Part shown: positions 39,240 to 47,677 of the stretch, piece by piece
How the letters are laid out: the number at the start of each line of letters is the position of its first letter
How positions within the stretch are numbered: the stretch's first letter is position 1
Source of the DNA: Rhizobium oryzicola
Lineage (GTDB): Bacteria > Pseudomonadota > Alphaproteobacteria > Rhizobiales > Rhizobiaceae
Reading direction: 5' to 3'
Length of the DNA: 64,000 bases
Assembly: GCF_030504645.1 (NCBI RefSeq)
Contig: NZ_JAUKWQ010000002.1
Coordinates: 310,001 to 374,000, forward strand
Notes under the pieces: model-generated
Seen by the model: the letters and a program-made list of their open reading frames with translations, nothing else
Told to the model about the DNA's origin: nothing
Database searches by the model: none
Made by a program: the position numbers and the translations under genes

Positions 39240-40163
39240 ATGGTCGCAGACAGCTATCCCCGCAATCTCATTGGCTATGGCCGCAACATTCCGGATCCGA
39301 AGTGGCCGGGTGGCGCACGCATCGCAGTCCAGTTCGTCATCAATTACGAGGAGGGCGGCGAAAGCTGCATTCTCGATGGCGATCCGGCTTCGGAAAACCT
39401 GCTCTCTGAAATCGTTGGTGCCGCTCCATGGCCGGGGCAGCGCAACCTCAACATGGAATCGATCTACGAATATGGTTCGCGCGCCGGCTTCTGGCGGCTG
39501 CATCGCCTGTTCACGGAACTGAAGGTTCCCTGCACTGTCTATGGCGTGACGCTGGCCATGCTGCGCAATCCGGATGCGGTTGCCGCCATGAACGAAGCGG
39601 GCTGGGAGATCGCCAGCCACGGCTATCGCTGGCACGAATACAAGGATTACCCGGAAGAGCTGGAGCGCCAGCATATCCTCGATGCCGTGCGCCTGCACAC
39701 GGAAGTGGCTGGCGAGCGACCCTACGGCATGTACCAGGGCAAGCCTTCCATCAACACGCTGAGGCTGGTGCAGGAGGAGGGCGGTTTCCTCTATTCCTCC
39801 GACAGTTACGCCGACGATCTGCCCTTCTGGGTCAAAGGGGTGGATGGTAAGCCCTTCCTGATCATTCCCTACACACTGGACGCCAATGACATGCGTTTTG
39901 CCACGCCGCAGGGTTTCAATGCGGGCGACCAGTTCTATACTTACCTGAAGGATACGTTCGATACGCTCTATCAGGAAGGCAAGGAGGGCGCGCCGAAGAT
40001 GATGTCCATCGGTCTGCATTGCCGTCTTGTCGGTCGTCCGGGCCGCATCGCCGCGCTGAGGCGCTTCATGGAATATGTGCTCGAGCACAAGAAGGTGTGG
40101 ATCCCGAAGCGTATCGAGATCGCTCGCCACTGGCACGAGCACCACAGACCGGACAGTATTTGA
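39240..40163 (+). CDS. puuE: Allantoinase PuuE (polysaccharide-deacetylase fold)
   Basis: The protein has 307 residues from ATG 39240. YPRNLIGYGRNIPDPKWPGGARIAVQFVINYEEG and ASHGYRWHEY are typical of PuuE, a metal-independent allantoinase with a deacetylase fold that hydrolyses (S)-allantoin to allantoate. uraD starts three bases after its stop, confirming a ureide operon. Length is normal. Confidence 0.93.
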   Translation: MVADSYPRNLIGYGRNIPDPKWPGGARIAVQFVINYEEGGESCILDGDPASENLLSEIVGAAPWPGQRNLNMESIYEYGSRAGFWRLHRLFTELKVPCTVYGVTLAMLRNPDAVAAMNEAGWEIASHGYRWHEYKDYPEELERQHILDAVRLHTEVAGERPYGMYQGKPSINTLRLVQEEGGFLYSSDSYADDLPFWVKGVDGKPFLIIPYTLDANDMRFATPQGFNAGDQFYTYLKDTFDTLYQEGKEGAPKMMSIGLHCRLVGRPGRIAALRRFMEYVLEHKKVWIPKRIEIARHWHEHHRPDSI

Positions 40164-40166
40164 CCC

Positions 40167-40664
40167 ATGAAACGAAACGAATTTGTCGACCGCTTCGGCG
40201 GGGTTTTCGAGCATTCGCCCTTCGTCGCAGAACGCGCCTATGACGACGGCATGGTGTTTGATGCGGAACTGAATGTCGAGCGGGTCTATGCGCCGCTGGT
40301 TGCCGTGTTTCGTGCCGCAAGCGATGAGGAGCGTCTGACGGTCTTGCGGGCCCATCCGGATCTGGCCGGTAGGCTGGCGATTGCCGGTGAACTGACGGAG
40401 GATAGCCGGAAAGAACAGGCCGGTGCCGGTCTCGATCGGTTGACGCCGGCGGAGCATGCCCGCTTCACCGAACTCAATACGGCCTATATGGAAAAATTCG
40501 GCTTTCCCTTCATCATCGCGGTCAAAGGGTTGAAGAAGGAGGATATCCTCACCGCCTTCGAAAAGCGCATTCACAACAGCCGCGAAGAAGAGTTCGCCAC
40601 CGCCTGCGGTCAGGTGGAGCGGATTGTAATGCTGAGGCTGGAAAGCCTGCTGCCGTCTGTGTGA
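40167..40664 (+). CDS. uraD: 2-oxo-4-hydroxy-4-carboxy-5-ureidoimidazoline decarboxylase
   Basis: The protein has 165 residues. The helical OHCU-decarboxylase fold is indicated by VFEHSPFVAERAY, the catalytic RAHPDLAGR (His) with AGLDRLTPAEHARF, and KFGFPFIIAVKG. It converts OHCU, made by UraH, to (S)-allantoin. It sits between puuE and, after a palindrome, a toxin-antitoxin pair. No fusion to UraH or PuuE is seen. Confidence 0.95.
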   Translation: MKRNEFVDRFGGVFEHSPFVAERAYDDGMVFDAELNVERVYAPLVAVFRAASDEERLTVLRAHPDLAGRLAIAGELTEDSRKEQAGAGLDRLTPAEHARFTELNTAYMEKFGFPFIIAVKGLKKEDILTAFEKRIHNSREEEFATACGQVERIVMLRLESLLPSV

Positions 40665-40696
40665 AGTTTTACTATAGTGATCTTGAGTTTCGAGGT

Positions 40697-40763
40697 TACC
40701 CCCCTCTGCCCTGCCGGGCATCCCCCCTTGTGGGGGGGATGCCCGGCAGGGCAGAGGGGGGTA
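40697..40763. repeat. Perfect 31-bp inverted repeat (rhizobial-type intergenic palindrome)
   Basis: Left arm 40697-40727 and right arm 40733-40763 are perfect complements around a 5-base loop; the arms carry CTGCCCTGCCGGGCAT and C6/G6 runs. This GC-rich layout resembles palindromic units scattered between genes in Rhizobiaceae. It follows uraD and can act as a terminator-like or mRNA-stabilising stem, although only ACTTT follows. Confidence 0.85.
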
Positions 40764-40808
40764 CTTTAAAAAAGCTAAGGCTGTTTTGCTGCCGGAATAA
40801 TGGGGTTC

Positions 40809-41102
40809 ATGATGCGGCCGTCGGACGTGCTGGAGAAAAACAGGGAAGCCATTCGCGCTCTTGCCGTGCGGCATCGAGTGGCCAATCCGCGTGTCTTCGG
40901 TTCCGTGGCACGCGGCGAGGATCGCGAAGACAGCGATGTCGATATTCTGGTTGATACTCTCGAGGAGACGACGCTCTTTGATCTCGGGGGCTTGCAGCAC
41001 GATCTTGAAACGCTGCTACAGATGCGGGTCGATCTTGCGACGAGCAAGGGGTTGCGTCAGAAGATCAGGGACCGTGTTCTGGCAGAGGCTATTGCCATAT
41101 GA
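40809..41102 (+). CDS. MntA-like nucleotidyltransferase antitoxin
   Basis: The product is 97 residues from ATG 40809; ATG 40800 and 40812 are alternatives, and the ribosome site is weak. It is a minimal nucleotidyltransferase: VFGSVARGEDREDSDVDILV gives GS-x(n)-DxD with both metal aspartates. In MntA/HepT modules the MntA protein inactivates the HEPN toxin by AMPylating a tyrosine near its active site. Its stop overlaps the start of the DUF86/HepT gene (ATGA), confirming the pair. It lies within the purine-degradation operon between uraD and allA. Confidence 0.88.
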   Translation: MMRPSDVLEKNREAIRALAVRHRVANPRVFGSVARGEDREDSDVDILVDTLEETTLFDLGGLQHDLETLLQMRVDLATSKGLRQKIRDRVLAEAIAI

Positions 41103-41467
41103 CCGCGGATCGTAGCCGCCTGATTGATTACATTCAGCAAATGGAAGAAGCTGCGCAGCAGGCAACCGATTTTATTGTCGGCTTGGATAAGACTACGTTT
41201 CTGGCTGACACCAAAAGCCAGATGGCTGTATCCATGGCTTTGGTGATTATGGGCGAGGGCGTGGCGCGGATCTTGAAGCTCAATCCTCATATTGCAGACG
41301 ATCATCCGGAAATCCCCTGGATGACGATCAAAGGCATGCGTAACCTTGTCGCCCATGATTACTTCGAACTGGAATTCGAGGTCGTATGGAAGACGGTGAA
41401 TGAGGATCTTCCCCAACTCCTCGCGCAGCTTCGTGCGCTGCGCCATATCCATGCCCAGGGTGAATAA
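41099..41467 (+). CDS. HepT-like HEPN ribonuclease toxin (DUF86)
   Basis: The protein has 122 residues and is all-helical. The HEPN RNase motif Rx4HxY is intact (RNLVAHDYF), and the Tyr is the expected AMPylation target of the upstream MntA-like protein. As a toxin it would cleave RNA (tRNA in studied members). It ends only six bases before allA, so the toxin and a metabolic gene are probably read from one mRNA. The intact motif suggests a working module rather than a relic. Confidence 0.88.
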   Translation: MTADRSRLIDYIQQMEEAAQQATDFIVGLDKTTFLADTKSQMAVSMALVIMGEGVARILKLNPHIADDHPEIPWMTIKGMRNLVAHDYFELEFEVVWKTVNEDLPQLLAQLRALRHIHAQGE

Positions 41468-41473
41468 TCGAAC

Positions 41474-41974
41474 ATGCCGAAACCTCTCTCCATCCGTCCG
41501 CTGACGAAGGACGCGTTTGCCCCGTTCGGTCAGGTGATCGAGGCGGATCCCGCCCGCATGAAATTCATCAATGGCGGCAATACCGAACGTTTTCATGCAC
41601 TGGCCGAGGCGGAGGTGACGGGTGAGGGCGCGCGCGTTATCCTCAATATCTTTCGTGGTCAGCCACGCGCGTTCCCCTATGCACTGACCATGATGGAGCG
41701 CCACCCCTTCGGCAGCCAGAGTTTTTCACCGCTGAACGGGCGGCCCTATCTCGTGGTCGTTTCCGAGGATGACGAGGGAAAGCCCGGTGAGCCGCAGGTG
41801 TTTCTGGCACGCGGCGACCAGGGTGTGAACTATCGTCGCAATGTCTGGCATCATCCGCTGATGACGATCGGCGCGGTGTCCGATTTTCTGGTTGTCGATC
41901 GCGACGGGCCGGGCAACAATCTCGAAGAGTTTTTCTATCCCGAACCCTTCATCATCAGCGAGCCTGCCCTATGA
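41474..41974 (+). CDS. allA: Ureidoglycolate lyase
   Basis: The protein has 166 residues. [12 protein letters not shown] at the N-terminus, [14 protein letters not shown], and the cupin-like [21 protein letters not shown] with its active-site His residues define AllA, which splits (S)-ureidoglycolate into glyoxylate and urea. The stop overlaps the uraH start (ATGA). It sits directly behind the HepT gene with no room for its own promoter. Confidence 0.94.
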   Translation: MPKPLSIRPLTKDAFAPFGQVIEADPARMKFINGGNTERFHALAEAEVTGEGARVILNIFRGQPRAFPYALTMMERHPFGSQSFSPLNGRPYLVVVSEDDEGKPGEPQVFLARGDQGVNYRRNVWHHPLMTIGAVSDFLVVDRDGPGNNLEEFFYPEPFIISEPAL

Positions 41975-42327
41975 CCGGACTGACCACCCATGTTCTCGAC
42001 ACTGCACTCGGCAAGCCGGCTGAAGGGCTCTCCATTGATCTCTACCGGCTGGACGGCGAAGGACGCTCGCATCTCAAGACCGTCATCACCAATTCCGATG
42101 GCCGCGTGGATGGCGGGCCGATCCTGATCGGCGAGAGCTTCAAGAAGGGCACTTATGAGCTGGTATTCCATACCGGCGATTATCTGAGCCGTACTGGCGT
42201 GCCGCTGGCAGAACCACCCTTTCTGGATGTCATCCCCATCCGCTTCGGCATTGCGGACGAAAATGGCCATTATCATGTGCCCTTGCTGATCTCGCCCTAC
42301 GGCTATTCGACCTATCGCGGGAGTTGA
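41971..42327 (+). CDS. uraH: 5-hydroxyisourate hydrolase (transthyretin-like)
   Basis: The protein has 118 residues. [14 protein letters not shown] near the N-terminus (catalytic His), an internal Arg-containing strand, [19 protein letters not shown] at the end, and the C-terminal YRGS tetrapeptide are the HIUase signature. It hydrolyses 5-hydroxyisourate, the product of PuuD, to OHCU. No Sec signal peptide, so it is cytoplasmic. It overlaps allA by four bases. Confidence 0.96.
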   Translation: MTGLTTHVLDTALGKPAEGLSIDLYRLDGEGRSHLKTVITNSDGRVDGGPILIGESFKKGTYELVFHTGDYLSRTGVPLAEPPFLDVIPIRFGIADENGHYHVPLLISPYGYSTYRGS

Positions 42328-42332
42328 TCACC

Positions 42333-43085
42333 ATGCGTTTTGCTGCCATCGCCGATATTCATGGAAACTGTGCGGCGCTGGAGGCGGTGCTGACGGATAT
42401 CGGCCAGCAGGGCATTCCCACCAATGCCATCGTCAATCTCGGCGATTGTCTCTCGGGGCCGCTCGAAGCGGGACGCACGGCGGAACTTCTGCTCTCTCTC
42501 GACCTGCCAACGGTGCGCGGCAATCATGACCGTTATCTCGTTGAGCATGCAGAAGGGGCGATGCATAGCTGGGAGGCGGATGCCTTCCGGCAATTGACGC
42601 CAGAGCATCTGGACTGGCTGAAGACGCTTCCCTTTTCGCTGGTCTGGCACGCAGACGTTTATCTCTGTCATGCCACGCCGAAGGACGATCAGACCTATTG
42701 GCTGGAGGTGGTGAAGCCGGACGGATCGGTTTGTCTCAAGCCGCGTGCCGAGATCGAAGCGCTGGCGGAGGGTGTTTCTCAGCCCCTCATCCTCTGCGGC
42801 CATTCACACTTGCCGCGCGCGGTTCGCCTGTCGGATGGGCGGTTGATCGTCAATCCGGGCAGTGTCGGCTGCCCCGCCTATGACGATGACACGCCCTATT
42901 ACCATCGGGTGGAGGCGGGCACGCCGCTCGCCTCCTATGCGATCTGCGAGAAGAAGGACGGCGATTGGGCCGTCACCTTTCGGCTGGTGCCTTACGACCA
43001 CATGAGCCAGTCACGTCTGGCCGGGGAGAACGGCCGCCCCAGCTGGGAGGCGGGGCTGGCGACCGGGTGGTTGGCCGATCAATAA
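42333..43085 (+). CDS. Metallophosphoesterase family protein
   Basis: The protein has 250 residues from ATG 42333 (GGGAG nine bases upstream), six bases after uraH. Calcineurin-like motifs are in order: ADIHGN (D, H), NLGDCLSGP (GD), RGNHDR (GNHD), then CHATPKDD and CGHSHLPR. It is close to YfcE/MJ0936-type phosphodiesterases; the substrate is unknown. As last gene of the ureide operon it is likely co-expressed, although a metabolic link is not established. Its end overlaps the convergent alpha-hydroxy-acid oxidase gene by seven bases. Confidence 0.88.
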   Translation: MRFAAIADIHGNCAALEAVLTDIGQQGIPTNAIVNLGDCLSGPLEAGRTAELLLSLDLPTVRGNHDRYLVEHAEGAMHSWEADAFRQLTPEHLDWLKTLPFSLVWHADVYLCHATPKDDQTYWLEVVKPDGSVCLKPRAEIEALAEGVSQPLILCGHSHLPRAVRLSDGRLIVNPGSVGCPAYDDDTPYYHRVEAGTPLASYAICEKKDGDWAVTFRLVPYDHMSQSRLAGENGRPSWEAGLATGWLADQ

Positions 43086-44224
43086 GGGCAGTGGGCGATC
43101 ACGCTGCGATCGACGGCCTTGATATTCCGCTTGCCGCAGAGGGCCATGGTGATGTCCATCTCCTTGGCGATGATGTTCAGCGCCAATTCCACGCCCTGCT
43201 TGCCCATGGCACCGAGACCGTAGAGGAAGGGGCGGCCGATATAGGTCCCCTTGGCGCCGAGCGCGACCGCCTTCAGCACATCCTGACCTGAACGGATGCC
43301 GCCATCCAGATGCACCTCGATCCGGTCTCCCACCGCGTCGACGATCTTCGGCAGCATGCTGATGGAAGAAGGTGCGCCATCCAGCTGGCGGCCACCATGG
43401 TTCGACACGATCAGCGCATCCGCCCCCGTATCGGCAGCGGCGCGGGCATCCTCCTCGTCCAGGATGCCCTTGATGATCAGCTTGCCGTTCCAGCGTTCGC
43501 GGATCCATTCCACGTCCTTCCAGGACAGGCGCGGGTCGAACTGTTCCGCTGTCCAGGCGCTCAGCGAAGAGAGATCCGAAACATTGGTGGCGTGGCCGAC
43601 AATGTTGCCAAAGCCGTGGCGCTTGGTGCGCAGCATGTCCGCACACCATTTCGGCCGCGTCGCCATCTGCCAGATATGCTTCGGTGTGAATTTCGGCGGC
43701 GCGGAGAGGCCGTTGCGCAAATCCTTGTGGCGCTGGCCAAGGATCTGCAGGTCGGCGGTCACGACAAGCGCCGAGCAGCCCGCGCGCTTTGCCCGGTCGA
43801 TCAGGTTTTCGATGAAGGCGCGGTCCTTCATCACATAGAGCTGGAACCAGAAGGGCTTTGTGGTGACCGAGGCGACATCCTCGATCGAGCAGATACTCAT
43901 GGTCGACAGCGTGAAGGGAACGCCAAATTCCTCCGCCGCTTTGGCGGCCAGCATCTCGCCATCCGCGTGCTGCATGCCCGTCAGTCCCGTTGGCGCCAGC
44001 GCCACCGGCATGGCGACATCATGGCCGATCATTTCACTCTTGAGCGAGCGGTTCGTCATGTCCACCAGCACCCGCTGGCGCAGCTTGATGGCTGAAAAGT
44101 CTGCCTCATTTGCCCTGTAGGTGCCTTCCGTCCACGAGCCGCTATCCGCATAATCGAAGAACATTTTTGGCACGCGGCGGCGGGCAAGGGTTTTCAGGTC
44201 GGCAATGGTCAGCGGCTTGGACAT
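43079..44224 (-). CDS. FMN-dependent alpha-hydroxy-acid oxidizing protein (LldD-like)
   Basis: The protein has 381 residues. It shows the FMN alpha-hydroxy-acid dehydrogenase pattern: DYADSGSWTE, ALAPTGLTGM, FQLYVMKDR, the catalytic His and Arg in SNHGGRQLDG, and DGGIRSGQDVLKA for FMN. L-lactate is the usual substrate; in this context (last gene of the puuD-guaD operon) glycolate or another 2-hydroxy acid is possible. It starts seven bases after guaD. Confidence 0.9.
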   Translation of the reverse strand: MSKPLTIADLKTLARRRVPKMFFDYADSGSWTEGTYRANEADFSAIKLRQRVLVDMTNRSLKSEMIGHDVAMPVALAPTGLTGMQHADGEMLAAKAAEEFGVPFTLSTMSICSIEDVASVTTKPFWFQLYVMKDRAFIENLIDRAKRAGCSALVVTADLQILGQRHKDLRNGLSAPPKFTPKHIWQMATRPKWCADMLRTKRHGFGNIVGHATNVSDLSSLSAWTAEQFDPRLSWKDVEWIRERWNGKLIIKGILDEEDARAAADTGADALIVSNHGGRQLDGAPSSISMLPKIVDAVGDRIEVHLDGGIRSGQDVLKAVALGAKGTYIGRPFLYGLGAMGKQGVELALNIIAKEMDITMALCGKRNIKAVDRSVIAHCPY

Positions 44225-44231
44225 GGTATTC

Positions 44232-45545
44232 CTATTTTCCCAAAACAGTTTTCACCGCGACACCCGCCACATAGGTCTCTACCACGCTGCGGTCATCGCC
44301 CAGCGTCTGCAGCAGGAAAAGCTCTTCCGGCAGCGTGTTGACCGTTTCCATACGCAGCTTCATGGCCGGGGTTGCCGCGGCGTCCAGCACCACCAGATCG
44401 GCATCGGTGCCTTCCTCCAGCGTGCCGATGCGGTCCACCAGCGACAACGCCTCCGCATTGCCGCGCGTCATCAGGTAGAAGCTGTCGAGCGGGTTCAGCC
44501 GCTCGCCGAGCAGCTGCTGGATCTTGTAGGCCTCGTCCATGGTCTTGAACATGGAGTAGCTGGAGCCGCCGCCGATATCCGTGGCGACGCCGACACGCAC
44601 CGGCTTGTCGCGTCGCGTGATTGCCTTCAGCGGGAAGAGGCCGGAGCCGAGGAAGAGATTTGAGGTCGGGCAATGGACAGCCACCGAACCGGTCTCTGAA
44701 AGCACATCCGCTTCGCGGTCGGAGAGGTGGATGGCGTGGCCAAGCAGCGTCCTTTTGCCCAGCAGCCCGTAGCGGGCATAGATATCCGTATAATCCGTCG
44801 CCTCAGGGTAAAGCTCGCAGGTAAAGCGGATTTCCTCATGGTTCTCGGACAGATGCGTCTGGATGTGCAGGTCCGGGAATTCCTGGGCGAGCGCCTGCGC
44901 GGCACTCATCTGCTCCGGCGTCGAGGTGATGGCGAAGCGCGGGGTGATGGCCACGTGATTTCGGCCCTTGCCGTGCCATTGTTCGATCACGGCGCGCGTC
45001 TCGTCATAGCCGAGCTGCGGCGTATCCAGGAGGCCCTGCGGCGCGTGGCGATCCATCATCACCTTGCCGCCCACCATCAGCATGTTGCGTTTCATGGCCT
45101 CCGCAAAGAAGGCATCGGCAGACGCTTTATGCACCGAGCAATAGGCGACCGCCGTCGTGGTGCCCTGGCGCAGGAACTCGTCGTAGAAATGCGTGGCGAT
45201 GCGCTCCGCATGCGCGGTTTCCACGAAGCGGCATTCCTCCGGGAAGGTATAGGTGTTCAGCCATTCCAGCAGGTTGGCAGCGTAGGATGCAATCACCTGC
45301 ATCTGCGGAAAATGCACATGCGTATCGATCAGGCCCGGCAGGATCAGATGCGGGCGGTGGTCCACCTCTTCCACATCCTCGGGCGCTGCCGCTTTCACAT
45401 CGGCGTAAGATCCCGCCTTTGCAATGATGCCATCGCGGATCAGCAGGGCGCCGTCAGATTCGTAAAGATAGCTTTCGCTGTCGTTCAGGCTCGCAGGGGC
45501 GCGATGAAAGGAGAGCAGGCGTCCCCTGAGAAGTGTGGTGGTCAT
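44232..45545 (-). CDS. guaD: Guanine deaminase
   Basis: The protein has 437 residues in the amidohydrolase fold. LPGLIDTHVHFPQMQ supplies the first zinc histidines, then QTHLSENHEEI, GHAIHLSD and TDIGGGSSYSMF supply further metal and catalytic residues, as in bacterial GuaD. It converts guanine to xanthine, feeding the xanthine dehydrogenase encoded 10 kb away. Its ATG overlaps the stop of puuD (ATGA). Confidence 0.94.
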   Translation of the reverse strand: MTTTLLRGRLLSFHRAPASLNDSESYLYESDGALLIRDGIIAKAGSYADVKAAAPEDVEEVDHRPHLILPGLIDTHVHFPQMQVIASYAANLLEWLNTYTFPEECRFVETAHAERIATHFYDEFLRQGTTTAVAYCSVHKASADAFFAEAMKRNMLMVGGKVMMDRHAPQGLLDTPQLGYDETRAVIEQWHGKGRNHVAITPRFAITSTPEQMSAAQALAQEFPDLHIQTHLSENHEEIRFTCELYPEATDYTDIYARYGLLGKRTLLGHAIHLSDREADVLSETGSVAVHCPTSNLFLGSGLFPLKAITRRDKPVRVGVATDIGGGSSYSMFKTMDEAYKIQQLLGERLNPLDSFYLMTRGNAEALSLVDRIGTLEEGTDADLVVLDAAATPAMKLRMETVNTLPEELFLLQTLGDDRSVVETYVAGVAVKTVLGK

Positions 45546-46783
45546 TTCTTGGCTCCGGCGGAACTGGCCGCACTTTCGTACCAGGCGACGAGAAGCTTGC
45601 GCTCCTCCGATGTGATGCCGGATACATTTCCGGGCGGCATGGCGTGGCTACGCCCTGCCTGGATATAGATCTCGCGGGCATGCGATGCGATATCCGCATC
45701 TGTCTCGAATTTCACCTGCTTGGGAGCGAAGCGAATGCCTTCCCAGGCGGGCTCTGCCGCATGGCACATGCCGCAACGGCCCTGCACGATATCCTTTGCC
45801 TGACCAAAATGCACATCGCTGGCAAAGCGCTGCTGCAGTGGCGACAGCGAGACGGTCTTCTCTCCGGTCAGCACTTTCGGGACGGTGGAGAGCCACATGA
45901 TGAGGATGAAGATCAGCACCGTCACCAGCCAGGTCCAGGTTGGTTTGCCCTTTCGCGCATGCGTGGTGTTGAACCAGTGACGGATGGTGACGCCCATCAG
46001 GAAGACGAGGGCCGCGATAATCCAGTTGAACTGCGTGCCGAAGGCCAACGGATAGTGGTTCGACAGCATGAAGAAGATGACGGGCAGCGTGAGATAGTTG
46101 TTGTGCAGCGAGCGCTGCTTGGCGATACGCCCGTATTTCGGATCCGGCGTGCGGCCTGCGATCAGATCGGCTACGACGATCTTCTGGTTGGGGATGATGA
46201 TCATGAAGACGTTTGCCGACATGATCGTCGCGGTAAACGCGCCGAGATGCAGGAAGGCGGCCCGTCCCGTGAAGATCTGCGTATAGCCCCAGGCCATGGC
46301 GATCAGCACAACATAGAGAATGGCCATCAGACCCCATGTGTTTTCGCCGATCGGGGATTTGCAGAGTTGATCATAGATCAGCCAGCCAAGTGCAAGCGAT
46401 GCCAGCGACAGGCCGATCGCCTGCCAGGGCTGAAGTTCCAGCAGCGAATGATCGATCAGGAACAGATCCGCGCCGCCATAATAGACGATACAGAGCATCA
46501 GGAAGCCGGACATCCAGGTGGCGTAGCTTTCCCATTTGAACCAGGTCAGATGCTCCGGCATCTGGGCGGGCGCCACAAGATATTTCTGGATGTGGTAGAA
46601 GCCGCCGCCATGCACCTGCCATTCTTCGCCATAGGCGCCAACAGGCAGATGCGGCCGCTTCACCAATCCGAGATCGAGGGCGATGAAATAGAAGGATGAG
46701 CCGATCCAGGCCACGGCGGTGATCACATGCAGCCACCGGGCTGCAAAGCTCAGCCATTCCCAGGCTATGGCGTATTCGTACAT
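45542..46783 (-). CDS. puuD: Membrane urate hydroxylase PuuD
   Basis: The protein has 413 residues. The first 300 contain about eight hydrophobic helices (start YEYAIAWEWLSFAARWLHVITAVAWIGSSFYFI), the DUF989 domain. The C-terminal 100 residues are a cytochrome c domain with the heme motif CGMCH. PuuD oxidises urate to 5-hydroxyisourate in the inner membrane and passes electrons to the respiratory chain instead of making peroxide. It is first in the puuD-guaD-hydroxyacid oxidase operon. No soluble uricase is seen in the window. Confidence 0.94.
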   Translation of the reverse strand: MYEYAIAWEWLSFAARWLHVITAVAWIGSSFYFIALDLGLVKRPHLPVGAYGEEWQVHGGGFYHIQKYLVAPAQMPEHLTWFKWESYATWMSGFLMLCIVYYGGADLFLIDHSLLELQPWQAIGLSLASLALGWLIYDQLCKSPIGENTWGLMAILYVVLIAMAWGYTQIFTGRAAFLHLGAFTATIMSANVFMIIIPNQKIVVADLIAGRTPDPKYGRIAKQRSLHNNYLTLPVIFFMLSNHYPLAFGTQFNWIIAALVFLMGVTIRHWFNTTHARKGKPTWTWLVTVLIFILIMWLSTVPKVLTGEKTVSLSPLQQRFASDVHFGQAKDIVQGRCGMCHAAEPAWEGIRFAPKQVKFETDADIASHAREIYIQAGRSHAMPPGNVSGITSEERKLLVAWYESAASSAGAKK

Positions 46784-47142
46784 GCGAGAATTCCTGTCTC
46801 GTTCCCCGACTGATCAGAGTGGAAAAAAAACGCGGTTTAGGGAAGAGCACGTCTAACGAAATCCATGGTTTTCGCGGCCGGGGTGACGCGGTTCCGAGAG
46901 GGCGTTGTTGCATTGCATCACAAACGGCCTGCAGATGGACCGCCGGGGCGATATGGAACTTCTTGTTCCATGCCGTGTTGCTGGGCAGAAGCTTGCGCCG
47001 ACTATCATTTGTGCATCGCAACTTCTTGCGGATTCGTCTGTGAGGACGACTCAGCTATTGTGACAATTGCAAGACAGCCGGTGAAGGCGGGTATTGCGGG
47101 TTCACCGGTGATGAAAGGCATTCATCAACGGAGAATAAGCTC
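46784..47142. other. Divergent promoter region upstream of puuD
   Basis: 359 bases without a gene, between the puuD operon and a small secreted-protein gene. It must hold both promoters. I found no convincing palindrome or sigma-70 pair. Confidence 0.4.
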
Positions 47143-47487
47143 ATGCGAAGCATTCTGACGCTTGTGATGATTGCGTATGCGTCTGCGTTCCCCTCTGGCC
47201 TCAACGCGCACGAAGCCCAGAGCGGCTGGCAATATGAAGCCTACTGCTGCAACGGAAACAACCATACCGGCGACTGCCAGATGATCTCGACGAAGAACGT
47301 CAAGATCATTGCAGGCGGCTACGAAGTGGAATTGCGACCGGGTGACCATCGTCTGGTTACGCGTTCTCATGATTTCAAAGTGCCTCAGAGCCAGGCGCGG
47401 CGCAGCCAGGATGAGGAATATCACCTCTGCCTCTATCCGACCGAGGATACGCTACGCTGCTTCTATGCGCCGGATATGTCCAATTAG
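47143..47487 (+). CDS. Small exported cysteine-containing protein
   Basis: The protein has 114 residues from ATG 47143 with GGAGAA upstream. A signal peptide ends near LNAHEA. The mature part has YCCNGNNHTGDC and later CLY and CFY, so several disulphides are possible in the periplasm. Proteins of this form occur in Rhizobiales and are uncharacterised. It is divergent from puuD, with no evidence that it takes part in urate metabolism. Confidence 0.7.
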   Translation: MRSILTLVMIAYASAFPSGLNAHEAQSGWQYEAYCCNGNNHTGDCQMISTKNVKIIAGGYEVELRPGDHRLVTRSHDFKVPQSQARRSQDEEYHLCLYPTEDTLRCFYAPDMSN

Positions 47488-47493
47488 CCCCCT

Positions 47494-47615
47494 ATGTCCC
47501 AGGGGCGCGTTCCTCCAAACTTGGCGGGGTCTTGGTGAGAAAGGCCCCGAACGCCTGGATCTTGGCGGCATGACGCCGCACCTCCGGAAATGAGCCAACA
47601 TCTTAGCCGTCTTTG
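47494..47615 (-). pseudogene. Remnant of a LysR-type regulator 3' end
   Basis: The minus-strand translation gives EVRRHAAKIQAF, then FLTKTPPSLEERAP and a stop, almost the same as the C-terminus of the intact LysR gene at 51754 (EARRHAAKIRAF, FLTKTLPSFEERAP). DNA similarity continues past the break (GAGCCAA, then GCCGTCTT) with small indels that destroy the frame, and then stops. No upstream body exists, so this is a decayed copy. Confidence 0.75.
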
Positions 47616-47677
47616 CGCAGCGTATTTTCAGCTTTTCATTTGCAAATTCGCATTGTTCGTGTGCGGTGTGTCATTGG

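Noticed and set aside
38907-41000. 697-codon minus-strand frame across DUF1045, puuE and uraD
   Set aside because: It overlaps three well-supported genes and crosses the palindrome; no recognisable domain.
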